This document shows, piece after piece, positions 36,827-48,053 of a stretch of 64,000 bases of DNA. A program made the translations under genes and the position numbers. Where the stretch lies: positions 2,480,001 to 2,544,000 of the forward strand of contig VCCP01000005.1 in the NCBI GenBank assembly GCA_005765155.1, written 5' to 3'. Source of the DNA: Zelopaecilomyces penicillatus (Eukaryota > Ascomycota > Sordariomycetes > Hypocreales > Pseudodiploosporaceae). Every line of letters begins with the position of its first letter. Within the stretch, counting starts at the first letter, position 1. Under the pieces are notes generated by a model. The model searched no databases and had not been told where the DNA came from. It saw only the letters and a program-made list of their open reading frames with translations.

Positions 36827-37519
36827 ATTATATATAATTAATCAGGATTTACTCTTTTAATCTTAATAGAATTATAGTATTTTATAATACTATAATTCTT
36901 TAATAGATTAATTTATATTTAATTTATATTTTAAAGGGTACTATTATATTATATATTATATAAACATTCAGCTTCTTTCTTATTATTAATATATTAATAT
37001 TATATTTATTAATAAAATTAATTTTTAATAATATATTTAATTTTAAATCCTTTATTAATTAAGTATTAATTATAAAATAAGTATATATTAAGTTTTTAGT
37101 AATTTATTTTATAATATAGAAATTAAATCTGGCTTTATTAATAATTTTAAATGGATTAGTTATATTTTATTTTAATTTTAATTTATTAGTTTTATAAAAG
37201 ATTATATTTAATAAGTTTTATTAAAGCTATTCTTTATTAATTAATATATTTAAATATATTATATTAATTATTATAATTATTATTATTTTATTTAATATAA
37301 ATTTTATATTAATTTTTAAATTATTATATTTTATTAATTTCTTATTTTTAGATTTCTGATTTATTTTAATAATTTAATCCTATTAAAATAAAGGTATATA
37401 TCTTCTTTATATTCTTTTTTATTTTAATTAAAATAAATTATTATATCTATTACTTTTAATTAATTTAATAATATAATTAAATTATTAGATATACTTTTCT
37501 TTAATATTATATAATTATT

Positions 37520-37632
37520 TATAAATATATAATATATTAATAAAGATCTTATATTAAAATATATAATATATTAATAAAGATCTTATATTAAAATATATAA
37601 TATATTAATAAAGATCTTATTTTAAAATATAT
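37520..37632. repeat. Tandem repeat, 34-bp unit, about three copies
   Basis: The marker taaagatctta recurs with a spacing of exactly 34 bp (g at 37,545, 37,579 and 37,613), embedded in a unit with aatatataatatattaa. Copies are nearly identical, so the array formed after the surrounding decay. Confidence 0.8.
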
Positions 37633-40160
37633 ATTATACTTTAAGTAATCCTTTCTTATATCTTTTTTTTTATTAATTATATATTTAGAAAGTAAAATAA
37701 ATAATTTAAAAAAGAGAATTTATTAAGATAAGGAATTTTCTATTATTATAAATATAAAGGATAAATTATAAAAAGAATTAAAAAAGGTTTTATTAATATT
37801 ATTTAAAGTATAATAGTTTTTATTAAAGTTATATATAGTAAATTTAAATATAATTTAATATTTAATTATTTTTAATTATTATTTATATTTCTTAGCTCCC
37901 TTATCTTTAATATTAATATTAATATTTTTATTATCCTTATCTTAATAATAGATATAATTATTTTATATTTAGTATTTAAGTATTTAATACTAATATCTTT
38001 TTTAATAAGTATTTCTATTATTTTAATAATAATATTAATTATTTTATTAATATATCTTATTATTAGATTCTGGCTTTAATTTATTATAAAAATTTTAAGC
38101 TATTTAATTTTATTTATTATATAATAATATATATCCTAATTATTTATAAGGGTTTATATATCTTTAATTATAAAAAAATCTATTTAATCTTTAAGTTAAT
38201 TAATTATTAGATTATATAAATAATTTAATTAAGGTATATTTATTATATATATTTTACTCTTATATTAAGTAATTATTTTATTTAGCCTGATTATTTTAAT
38301 TATAATATACCTAATCTTTAACCTTATTTAATATATATATTAATTTTAATAGTTTTATATTAATTATCTATGAAAATCTTAATATTATTATATTAAAGGG
38401 TAATTTATTCTTTACTAGCATAATATATCTTATCTATTATTTCTTATAAATATAATTAAGATATTCTTTTAGAATTATTTCTTTCTATAATTAAAAGATT
38501 AATTTATTTAATAATTTATTTAAATAAATATAGATTTAATTTAATTATTATTCAATAGTTTTATATTTTATAGCTTATATTATTTATAATAATTTTAATA
38601 CCTATTCTTTAATATTAATACCTGATTTATAATTATCTTTTAAATACTTTATAATTATTAGTTTTTTTATTATATTAACTTTATTTATTTTAAATTCCTT
38701 TTATAATATTATAATCTAGATATTAATAGATCTTTTAATCTATTAATATTCTTTCTTTAATATTAGATTAATCTATTAATATAATATATTATTATATAGT
38801 AATTATAATAAATTTATATAGATTATCTTAGTATAAGCTAGATAAATTATATTATTATAAATACTTTTAATAAATAAATTAATATTTCTTTAGATTATAT
38901 TACCTTTAATTTATATTATATTTAATCCTTTAAGGGATTTATTTAAATTAAGATTAAATAATTTAATTTTTTAGAGTTTTTAATTATTATAATATAATTA
39001 TATATTATTATACTATATCTAATTATATTATATTTATTTATCTAATTTTATAGATTTAATTATTTTTTAAAATAATATTTAAAATTATTTATTTATTAGA
39101 TTAATTAAAGGTATATATTAAGATTAAGATATTAATACCTTATATTACCTTCAAGATATTATAGCCTATAATTCATCTATAATATTTAAATTTCCTAAAA
39201 ATAAAATCTATAATCTAAATTAATTATTTAATTCTTTTAAATATATAAGTAATTTCTAATTAAATATAAGGAATTAATTAATTAATAATATAAATAATAT
39301 AATTAGATTATTAAATAAAGATAAGATTATTTATAATAATTCCTTAAGGGATATATAATTAATATTATATATATTTTAATTATTATTATTTAATAGTATA
39401 ATAGATCTTTTCTATATTTTCTTATATTAAATAAGGTTTTATTTAATACCTTTTAATAGCTATAAATAATATTTCTTAATTTAATTAAAAGATATAAATC
39501 TTAATATTATATTTTTTATTATTAATAGATCTTTTATCTTTAATATAATACTATATTAAAATTCTATTTATAGTTATTTATATTAATCTAATAGCTTAAT
39601 ACCCTTATTAAATTAATTAAAATTAATAGATATAGATAAACCATTTAATTATTAATATAAATCTTTTAATAATCTAATAAATACTTTAAATAAATCTTTT
39701 AATAATTTAATAAATATTTATAATTAGGTTTTTTTTTCTTTATTAAAAATAGGTATTATTAATATAAATAATAGATTCTCCTTATATTATCTTTATAAAA
39801 AATAAATAAACTTTCCTCTTTACTCTATCTATTTTAAAGGATAATTAATATAAATCTTATTATCTAGGATTATAATATTAATAATAAGTTTCTTAATTAT
39901 TTAAAGATCTAGCCTTATAATAATATTTATATAATAATAATTAATTCGATTAAAGTAGATAATATATTTAGTATTTAATAAATTATTATATATTATAAAT
40001 ATTATTTTAATAGATAGCTATTAATAGATAGCTATTAATAGATTTAATTATTAAATAATCTGATTTAGGTTTTTTTAAAATAAAATAAAGCAAAACTAAA
40101 AAATATAATATAAAAAGGATAATAGGTTATATAATTATATAATATACAATTATTATTAAT

Positions 40161-40358
40161 TATTAAGTATATATAAAATTAAAGAATTAATTCTTTTAAC
40201 TAAGGCTTTTTTATATTTAATATAGCTATTTATATAGTCTTTTTTAGTAAAAGCGATTACCTTAATTAATTGATCAACTAATTAATTAATTATAGACTTA
40301 ATAAATAATAAAGTGATAAAGTAATAAAATAATAAAATATAATATATATTATATAATA
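40161..40358 (-). repeat. 5' LTR of gypsy-3
   Basis: 198 bp, direct copy of 17,709-17,898, followed directly by the target duplication ataag. A few CA/TG survive (gcgattacc, ttgatcaact). On the minus strand it starts with a decayed TGTTGTATAATATA. Confidence 0.75.
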
Positions 40359-40497
40359 ATAAGATTATAAATTAATTAAGTATAAATTATATATTATTTA
40401 TTTATTATTATTTAATTAAATTAATATTAAATTAATATTTTTTATATATTAGCTTTTTAATTTAAATCTTTTATAATTATATATTTAATTTTTAAAT

Positions 40498-40942
40498 ATT
40501 ATTATATTATTATATTATTATATTATTATATTATTATATTATTATATTATTATATTATTATATTATTATATTATTATATTATTATATTATTATATTATTA
40601 TATTATTATATTATTATATTATTATATTATTATATTATTATATTATTATATTATTATATTATTATATTATTATATTATTATATTATTATATTATTATATT
40701 ATTATATTATTATATTATTATATTATTATATTATTATATTATTATATTATTATATTATTATATTATTATATTATTATATTATTATATTATTATATTATTA
40801 TACTATTATACTATTATATTATTATATTATTATATTATTATACTATTATATTATTATATTATTATACTATTATATTATTATATTATTATATTATTATATT
40901 ATTATATTATTATCTTATTATATTATTATACTATTATATATT
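40498..40942. repeat. 8-bp minisatellite (TATTATTA)n, about 55 copies
   Basis: About 445 bp of near-perfect period-8 repeat. Sparse variants lie in the right third (T-to-C in tactatta near 40,802, 40,810, 40,842, 40,866; one tatcttatta near 40,913). It flanks the 3' side of the carrier gene island. Confidence 0.95.
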
Positions 40943-41512
40943 ATTTAAATAAGCTTTTATAATAAATATAAAATTATTATGTAAGTTATTCTTAATATAA
41001 ATAATATAATAAATAAAATATTATTAAAATAAATACTATATTATAAATAAATTTATATTTAATTATTTAAAAATATCTTTTTTTTAAATTTTATTAATTT
41101 TAACTTTTATATATAAAATAATAATTATAATTATAATAATATTAGCTATTATTAGCTTTTTTGAAGTAGGGTTTAATAATAATCCTATTTCTATAAACTT
41201 ATATTTAAATAATAAAAAGAATTAAATATAATTTATATAAATTAAATTTATTTTTTAATATATTTATTTCTCTTTTAATATAAAAAAAGATTAATTTATT
41301 TCTAACTTTTTTTAATTTAATAATAAATCATTAAATTATAAAAAAAATAAGAATAAATAATATTAATTATATTACAAAAGACCCCTGCTTTATTTATTTA
41401 TCTATATTTCTATTTATCTAAAGGCCTAGGAGGTATTATAAGACCTGAATTCTCTGTAGGACTTCTTTGGGTTTTAACTATATCGCTATAAGCAGTAAAA
41501 GGCATGCGACTC
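40943..41512. other. AT-rich DNA grading into the 3' flank of the carrier gene
   Basis: Decayed AT-rich DNA up to about 41,375, then mixed composition (acccctgc, aaggcctaggagg) leading to the carrier stop codon at 41,513. The last ~130 bp probably include the 3' untranslated region of the carrier gene. No gene seen. Confidence 0.5.
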
Positions 41513-42427
41513 TTATGGAGTACCGACCCCATCCACATCCAGAGAATTGATTCTTTTCCCGTACCCCTGCCCAAGTTCATTCATCATCCATTCGTACACC
41601 GCCCACTGTGCTGCATTGACAACGAACGCCCTGATGCTACAAACCGTCAGGCCGCGAAAGAAGACTCGGAAACCATCCTCCCTATATGCACGCTTGGCGA
41701 CCAGCCATGCCCCGGAACGCCTGCTCCCTTGAAGCACATCAGGCTGGATAAGGGCAGTGGACTCTGTTTGCAATCCCCAAGGCTGTGTCTGCACTCTTGT
41801 TTTGATTACATCGAGAGGGAAAACACTTGCCCAGGTCACAATTCCTGCCAAACCTCCACAAAGCAGGATCTTTGGCGTTTCCTGCAGAAATGAAATATTG
41901 TGCTTTTCAGGGCTATCTGCGAGCCATAGCCTAGAAGCCAACTCATAAGACCAGAAATAAAACCCATATCCTATGCTGTCGCGCAATGCGGTCACCATCC
42001 CCCCGAAATACAAGCCCCTCATTCCATCACTCCGCCAGATTTGGTGGGCAATGGACCAACTTGACCGGGCTGGTGATGAGAACTGTGCACGGCACTTGAT
42101 CAATTCGGTAGGAGTACTCACAACCCACGTAGCGAGACCACCCACAGCACCTCCAAACCAAGTAGCCCAAAGACTGTGGTCAGTTGACAATAACTGGTTG
42201 AAAGTCGTTTCGGAGCGATGGTAGGAGACAAAGAGCAATGCATTCAAGGCGCCATAACCGATGATCGGCGCCGCAGTGCCTTTGAGAACGGTTGTAGAGC
42301 CCTGAGGGCCCAACTGGATGGGCGCTGTCGATCTGGTTTGTTGCCGTAGTTTTATAATGTCAAGCGGATTGCCGACCACAATGCCCACAGCACCGCTAAG
42401 ATAGCCTGCCCAGAAATCTGCAGACAT
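41513..42427 (-). CDS. Mitochondrial carrier family (SLC25) protein
   Basis: Single exon, 304 aa, from the ATG at 42,427 (MSADFWAGYLSGAVG). Extending four codons upstream would need a TTG start, which is not expected here. Three tandem ~100-residue repeats each carry the carrier signature: PLDIIKLR at 21-28, PTELIKCR at 106-113 and PLDVIKTR at 204-211. The even-helix regions RDSIGYGFYFWSYE and RAFVVNAAQWAVYE resemble the carnitine/acylcarnitine and basic amino acid carrier branch (SLC25A20/15/29/45/48; RAFPVNAA-type motif). Length fits the family (about 300 aa). Expected place is the mitochondrial inner membrane, exchanging a metabolite with the matrix; the substrate cannot be told from the sequence. 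Repeat 1 has a short matrix loop. The gene points away from rad54, 1.1 kb distant. Confidence 0.93.
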   Translation of the reverse strand: MSADFWAGYLSGAVGIVVGNPLDIIKLRQQTRSTAPIQLGPQGSTTVLKGTAAPIIGYGALNALLFVSYHRSETTFNQLLSTDHSLWATWFGGAVGGLATWVVSTPTELIKCRAQFSSPARSSWSIAHQIWRSDGMRGLYFGGMVTALRDSIGYGFYFWSYELASRLWLADSPEKHNISFLQETPKILLCGGLAGIVTWASVFPLDVIKTRVQTQPWGLQTESTALIQPDVLQGSRRSGAWLVAKRAYREDGFRVFFRGLTVCSIRAFVVNAAQWAVYEWMMNELGQGYGKRINSLDVDGVGTP

Positions 42428-42787
42428 ACCTCCGGGCAAGATGAATACGCCTTTGTGTAAATATGATAAAGTCTAGATCAAGATGTTGTCTAAAATCTTG
42501 GCTTGATCTATCAGACCAAATGTTGCCTAGACACAACAACAATAAGATCCAGGTTGAACATAGGGGAATTTTTGGCTTAGTCTAAGAGTTTCCAGAATCA
42601 GGCAGGCATAAAACACAGATCTGGGAGAGACAATGCGAGAAATAGAATGGCCAAATTTCAGCAACAGCCCACTCAATTCTTACAAGGCTCAACAGACATA
42701 TAAGGGTGTAAAAGAAATGCTCGGAACGCCTTAATAAAACCGATAGTGATTATCTTCCTATTATATAATAATATATTTATAGAATAT
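42428..42787 (-). promoter_or_regulatory. Upstream region of the carrier gene
   Basis: About 320 bp of normal-composition DNA followed by a short AT-rich edge. It should contain the carrier promoter and leader. No reading frame or named site stands out. Further upstream the 8-bp minisatellite begins. Confidence 0.5.
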
Positions 42788-43182
42788 TTATTATTTTATT
42801 ATTTTATTATTTTATTATTTTATTATTTTATTATTTTATTATTTTATTATTTTATTATTTTATTATTTTATTATTTTATTATTTTATTATTTTATTATTT
42901 TATTATTTTATTATTTTATTATTTTATTATTTTATTATTTTATTATTTTATTATTTTATTATTTTATTATTTTATTATTTTATTATTTTATTATTTTATT
43001 ATTTTATTATTTTATTATTTTATTATTTTATTATTTTATTATTTTATTATTTTATTATTTTATTATTTTATTATTTTATTATTTTATTATTTTATTATTT
43101 TATTATTTTATTATTTTATTATTTTATTATTTTATTATTTTATTATTTTATTATTTTATTATTTTATTATTTTATTATTTTT
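42788..43182. repeat. 8-bp minisatellite (ATTATTTT)n, about 49 uninterrupted copies
   Basis: About 395 bp of perfect period-8 repeat between the divergent carrier and rad54 genes. It produces a spurious open frame of repeating FYYFIILL-type residues that is not a gene. The lack of interruptions suggests recent expansion or homogenisation, in contrast to the variant-bearing array at 40,498. Confidence 0.96.
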
Positions 43183-43542
43183 TAATGAATATATAATAAT
43201 ATATTTTATTTTTTTAAATATATTAATCTCTTTTTTTTTTATATAATTATATAAAACTCATTAGAAATTATTATAGCACTAGGTTTAGTATAATAACTGC
43301 CTTTGTTCTAGTGTCTACTATTGCAGCAGCTCACGCCGTATTAACAATTAAAGATATCTACAGTCTAATCCGCACGTGATGACGTTATGGCAAATACGCG
43401 AAGAGGCGCGTCGAAGCTGGTATACTCCAATGACTACGTAGCTCCTCTCTTGTTGGCGCCGTGGTTTTATTTTCCTGACACATCCTTCGCGTAATCTATT
43501 TTACACGCCGGGGTTGTCACAGTACTGCTTGAACTACTTCAA
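43183..43542 (+). promoter_or_regulatory. rad54 promoter region
   Basis: AT-rich to about 43,260, then normal composition. Visible sites: palindromic CACGTG at 43,373-43,378, directly followed by TGACGT at 43,380-43,385 (CRE-like), then tacgcga and ggcgcgtcg at about 43,395-43,412, close to the ACGCGT cell-cycle box known from yeast. Cell-cycle or damage regulation of rad54 would fit these sites, but this is inference. Confidence 0.45.
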
Positions 43543-46019
43543 ATGGCTCCATCGTGAGTTCTCCAATCGTCCAATCTCATCGCCTTATCATACTAAGTTG
43601 ACTCTCCCCTAGGCCGAATTCTGTAACCACTGGTTCTCTGAGTGGCGAAAAAAAAAATGGCCGCCGTCAAACATCAGAGGCTGCTTTCAAACTTTATCAA
43701 CCGTTTAGATGCCCAGGATCCGCAGTTAGGCAATCGGCTGTTGACCGACCATCACGAAAGAAGAGAAAAGTTGATTATAGAGGCGGAAATGACGATGTAG
43801 AATTTGACAAACCATACTCCAACGACGATCGACTTGCTCTCTCTACAAGGGACGTCAATCGATTTCCTGTTTTTCAGGCGAAAGACAAGGGTATAGTTTT
43901 CCGTAAGGCTTTCAGAGTTCCTATGAAAGATGAGGGAAGCGGCACATATAACCCCGGGCGGCCACCACCAACTCTTGGGCTGAGGCAAGGTGCCGTTTTC
44001 GTGCCCAAACCCCTGCACGACCCAAGCGGTGAATTTGCTATTGTCCTTTATGACCCAACCGTGGATAACCGACCTGATATGTCTGAGGCTGGGCAGGCTA
44101 ATAAGAAAGATGCGGATCTTTACCCCCAACAACTTGACGCTCCCTTGACACATAAGAGTTTAGCTGAGATCCTCGGGATCAAGAAAACAGTGGATTCAGA
44201 ACACCCTAGAGTACCTGTTGTACTTGACCCCAGACTAACAAAATATCTCCGACCCCATCAAGTCGAAGGTGTCAAGTTCATGTACAAATGCGTTACCGGA
44301 TTAATTGATGAAAAGGCCAATGGATGCATTATGGCCGATGAAATGGGTCTGGGAAAAACCCTTCAGTGCATTACTCTCATGTGGACATTGTTGAAGCAGT
44401 CCCCAAATGCAGGCAAATCCACCATCCAAAAAGCGATTGTTGTCTGCCCCGCGAGCCTGGTCAAAAACTGGGCCAACGAATTGACTAAATGGCTTGGTAC
44501 CAACACAATCACACCATTTGCCATTGATGGTAAAGCTTCCAAGGAGGAATTGACGCGCCAGCTCCGACAGTGGGCAATTGCCTCAGGCCGCTCCGTGACT
44601 CGGCCCGTTATCATTGTTTCTTACGAGACATTGAGGCTAAATGTGGAAGAGCTCAAACATACGAAGATTGGCATGTTATTTTGTGACGAGGGCCACCGAC
44701 TAAAAAATGCCGACAGTAACACCTTTAATGCTCTGAATAGTCTAAATGTCTCAAGACGAGTTATCTTGACAGGAACACCGATTCAAAACGACCTCACAGA
44801 ATACTTCTCACTTACCAGTTTTGCCAATCCGGATTTGCTAGGCTCGCGGTTGGAGTTTCGAAAGCGATTCGAAATACCCATCTTGCGTGGTCGGGATGCC
44901 GATGCATCTCAAGCAGACCGCCAACGTGGTGATGAGTGCACCGCAGAGCTTCTGGGTATCGTTAACAAGTTCCTTATTCGGCGCACCAACGACATCTTAT
45001 CCAAATATCTACCCGTCAAATACGAGCATGTTGTTTTTTGTAATCTTGCCCCCTTCCAGTTGGACCTGTATAATTACTTCATCACAAGCCCAAACATACA
45101 GGCTCTTCTCCGCGGCAAAGGCAGCCAGCCATTGAAAGCAATCAACATTCTTAAGAAACTATGTAACCACCCAGACCTCTTGAATTTTTCGGAAGATCTA
45201 CCTGGCTCTGAGTGTTGTTTTCCCGAGGACTATGTGGCCAAAGAGGCTCGTGGTCGAGATCGAGACATAAAACCTTGGTATTCGGGCAAGATGCGAGTGC
45301 TCGATAGAATGCTCGCGAGGATTCGCCAAGATACGAATGATAAGATTGTCTTAATTAGCAACTACACATCAACACTCGATCTATTTGAGCGCATGTGTCG
45401 TGCACGACAGTATGGGTCACTTAGACTTGACGGTACAATGAATGTCAACAAGCGTCAAAAGCTCGTTGACCGCTTCAATGACCCTCAAGGTGACGAATTC
45501 GTTTTTCTCCTAAGTAGCAAAGCAGGAGGGTGTGGTATCAATCTCATTGGTGCAAATCGACTTGTACTCTTTGATCCAGATTGGAACCCAGCCGCCGACC
45601 AACAGGCTCTTGCAAGAGTTTGGAGAGATGGTCAAAAGAAAGACTGTTTTGTTTATCGCTTCATCGCCACGGGAACAATTGAAGAGAAGATATTTCAGCG
45701 CCAGTCACACAAGCAAAGCCTATCCTCCTGCGTGGTGGATTCGGCAGAGGATGTGGAACGTCATTTTTCGCTTGATAGTTTGCGAGAGCTTTTTCAGTAT
45801 CGGGCTGATACTACAAGTGATACTCACCACACATTCAAGTGCAGACGTTGTAAGCCTGATGGGAAACAATTTGTCAAAGCTCCAGCCATGCTCTACGGCG
45901 ACACTAGCACCTGGAATCACTTTGTGAACGAAGGTCTGCAGCCTATTCAAGATTTATTACTCAGGCAAGAGCACGGAGAAGCCGAGGTTTCCGCTGTATT
46001 CCAATACATTTCACACTGA
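43543..46019 (+). CDS. rad54: Rad54-like SWI2/SNF2 DNA translocase for homologous recombination
   Basis: Two exons, 43,543-43,553 (only 11 coding bases: MAPS) and 43,613-46,019, giving 805 aa. The 59-bp intron has a gtgagt donor, a tactaag branch site and a cctag acceptor; the splice restores the fungal Rad54 start. The basic N-terminus (RKKRKVDY) is followed by DVNRFPVF and GRPPPTLGLRQGAVFVPKPL. The ATPase core shows motif I DEMGLGKT (Walker lysine about 252), DEGH (362-365), LTGTPIQND (389-397), then the second lobe with SSKAGGCGINL and motif VI DQQALARVWRDGQ (about 666-678). The C-terminus has a zinc-ribbon-like CRRC. Known role: stimulates Rad51-mediated strand exchange and remodels chromatin in double-strand break repair. 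All motifs are intact and the length is typical. Confidence 0.96.
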
Positions 46020-46230
46020 CGTTCGGTGTGAGGTTTGCTGAACTAGATAGATGAACCTAACGAAAAGGGTTTTACCTCAGCAGATAGGCTGGTGTAGTCT
46101 AAATAATATAGTATTTATAAACATAATATACCCGTTGGCGAAGGTCTGTGTGTGTCACACTCAGGCAGCCAACTAAAAGGCAGAGCCTCTTAATTAGCTA
46201 TTAAATCTCTAGAATACTATAAAATTCAGA
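46020..46230 (+). other. 3' flank of rad54
   Basis: About 210 bp of mixed composition after the stop codon, probably the 3' untranslated region. It ends abruptly in AT-rich DNA near 46,230. No gene seen. Confidence 0.5.
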
Positions 46231-47470
46231 ATATAAGCTATATATTAAATAATATTAATCTTATTATTATAATTTATATTTTATCTTAATATTATTTTAT
46301 AATCTATAATTAATAATATAATATTAAAAGATTATAATACTTTTATAATTATTTAAATTATTTTTATTAATTATAAATATTTATTTTAAATTTAAAAACT
46401 TTTCTTTAAATTAATATTAATAAAAAATATAAAATAAATTATTTTTATATTAATTAAATAATAATCTTTATTTTAAGAAATAATTTTTTTTATATTAAAT
46501 ATATTTAATTCTTAATTTTAAAAAGAAAATAAATCTTTTATAATATATATATTTTAATTTTAATATAATGATTTTTTTATTATAAAAAAATAAATTAAAA
46601 TTATAATAAATAATCTTTAATAATAATATTTTTTTTATTTATAATTTATTAAAAATATAATATTTTAAATAATTAAATAAATATTTAAAGATTATAAAAA
46701 TATATATTAAAATTATTAAAAGATTATATAAATTTTTTAAAGCTTTTATTATTAGAAATTCTAAAGTTTTTTTTAAAAATTTATAAAAATTATTAATAAT
46801 TATTAAATTAATATTTTAAAAATATAAATTAAATATAAATTTAAAATTATTATTATTTATATAAAATAAATTAAATATATTAAAATCTTTAATTTTAATA
46901 AAAAAAAAATTTTTTATTAATATAATTAATATTATTAAAGATTTTATTTTATTATAATTTATCATTAAAATTATTATAAATAATTATTAAAAATAATATT
47001 AATAAATTTAAAAAAAAATTCTTTATTTTAAGCTTTTTTTTATATTAATAAAGCTTAATTTAAGCTTATTTTATCTTTATATTTAAAGCTTAAATATAAA
47101 ACCTAAATTTATAATATATTAATTTTTTTTAATAATAATTTAAATCTTATTTAATTATTAAATAATAAAAATATAATATAGATATATATATATATAAAAT
47201 ATATTATTTTAATAATTTTAATAGAATTTTCTTTATTTCTTTTAAATTATTATTTTATATATTTTATATTTTTAATTATTTTATTATTAAAAATAATATT
47301 AATTTAAATAATTTTCTTTATATCTTTTTTTTATATTCAATTTCCTTTTTTTATATAATAATAAATTAAATATTATTTTTATTATTTTTTTTATTAATAA
47401 TAAAGATAATAAATATTATATTTTTATTATTTAAAGATATAAATCCTATTAATTCTTTTTTAAATTATAA
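46231..47470. other. AT-rich decayed DNA without a gene
   Basis: Nearly pure A/T. I see no motif, LTR or reading frame. Confidence 0.55.
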
Positions 47471-47560
47471 TATATTTAATATAAATATAGACTTAAATAA
47501 TATATTTAATATAAATATAGACTTAAATAATATATTTAATATAAATATAGACTTAAATAA
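47471..47560. repeat. 30-bp tandem repeat, three copies
   Basis: The 30-bp unit with tatatttaat, ataaatatag and acttaaataa is repeated three times without a difference, ending 20 bp before MITE-like copy 4. The perfect identity means it arose after the RIP decay. Confidence 0.9.
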
Positions 47561-47580
47561 TATAGCTTTTATAAATATTA

Positions 47581-48051
47581 TTAAAATAAGTGGGTTTTAT
47601 ATAACAGCCTGACCTGTTATAAGACTAGTAGCTAGACCTACTATAGCTTAGCAGCTAAACCTATTATAGCCCTAGCAGCCAGACCTGCTATAAGATAGCA
47701 GCCTGACCTGCTATAAGACCTAAAAAGCCCGTGCAGCCTGACCTGCTATATAGGGCTAGACTAGTAAAATAAAAGCTTATCCCTTATACCTCTCCCTTTC
47801 TTATTATTTAAAATGCTTAGAAATCCTAAGAAACATTATTTGGAATTCTTAAATTATTTCAAATAATCCTAGTATTATTTAGATATATAAGATAGCTAGA
47901 TTCCTAGTTGAATCCTGCTTTCTTTCTCTATCGGCAATTCAATCACTTCTTTCTTCTTTTCTATAGACTTCACTCTGGATAACTATTCGCTGCCTTTCTT
48001 TCACTGCTATTGCTACTAGCTTTAGTTATAACTTTATACTGCAAATTGCAA
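47581..48051 (+). mobile_element. MITE-like element, copy 4 (471 bp), least mutated
   Basis: Flanked by TA at 47,579-47,580 and 48,052-48,053. It aligns base by base with copy 3 except for a 23-bp internal gain of one unit (gatagcagcctgacctgc region, about 47,694-47,716) and a one-base loss, which exactly explains 471 against 449 bp. It keeps the hairpin arms TATAACAG/CTGTTATA and a terminal TTGCAA without RIP change. No coding capacity. Confidence 0.78.
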
Positions 48052-48053
48052 TA

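Larger units (their letters stand above)
36280..40160 (-). other. Decayed 5' part of gypsy-3, presumed gag and protease region
   Basis: AT-rich internal DNA between the MITE-like copy and the right LTR. No domain can be read reliably. Two local tandem repeats lie in it (listed separately). Confidence 0.35.
17709..40358 (-). mobile_element. gypsy-3: decayed Ty3/gypsy element, split by gypsy-2 and a MITE-like insertion
   Basis: Bounded by direct repeats of 190 and 198 bp, with the same 5 bp, ataag, outside both ends (17,704-17,708 and 40,359-40,363). Read on the minus strand, the base run just inside the left LTR is AAGGGGTAA, a plausible polypurine tract, and decayed reverse transcriptase reads on the minus strand at 35.6-34.6 kb. 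Without the nested gypsy-2 (with its target duplication) and the 449-bp MITE-like copy (with its TA), the element would be about 9.36 kb, a normal size for the superfamily. Gag, protease and integrase are expected at 36.3-40.1 kb and 34.5-32 kb, but I could not read them with confidence. Confidence 0.75.

Noticed and set aside
17709..40358. Ty1/copia element, suggested by the short 190-198-bp LTRs
   Set aside because: The internal reverse transcriptase reads like Ty3/gypsy (LLGF-like and YLGMT-like motifs downstream of the catalytic box).
41504..42224. Plus-strand frames across the carrier gene
   Set aside because: Antisense shadows; the carrier frame on the minus strand holds three signature repeats.
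42428..42439. Carrier start four codons upstream
   Set aside because: The codon there is TTG; the ATG at 42,427 is in frame and matches the usual start of these proteins.
42746..43246. 166-aa open frame of repeating FYYFIILL residues
   Set aside because: It is the translation of the perfect 8-bp minisatellite, not a gene.
47471..47560. CRISPR-like array
   Set aside because: Head-to-tail 30-bp repeat without spacers, in a eukaryotic repeat region.
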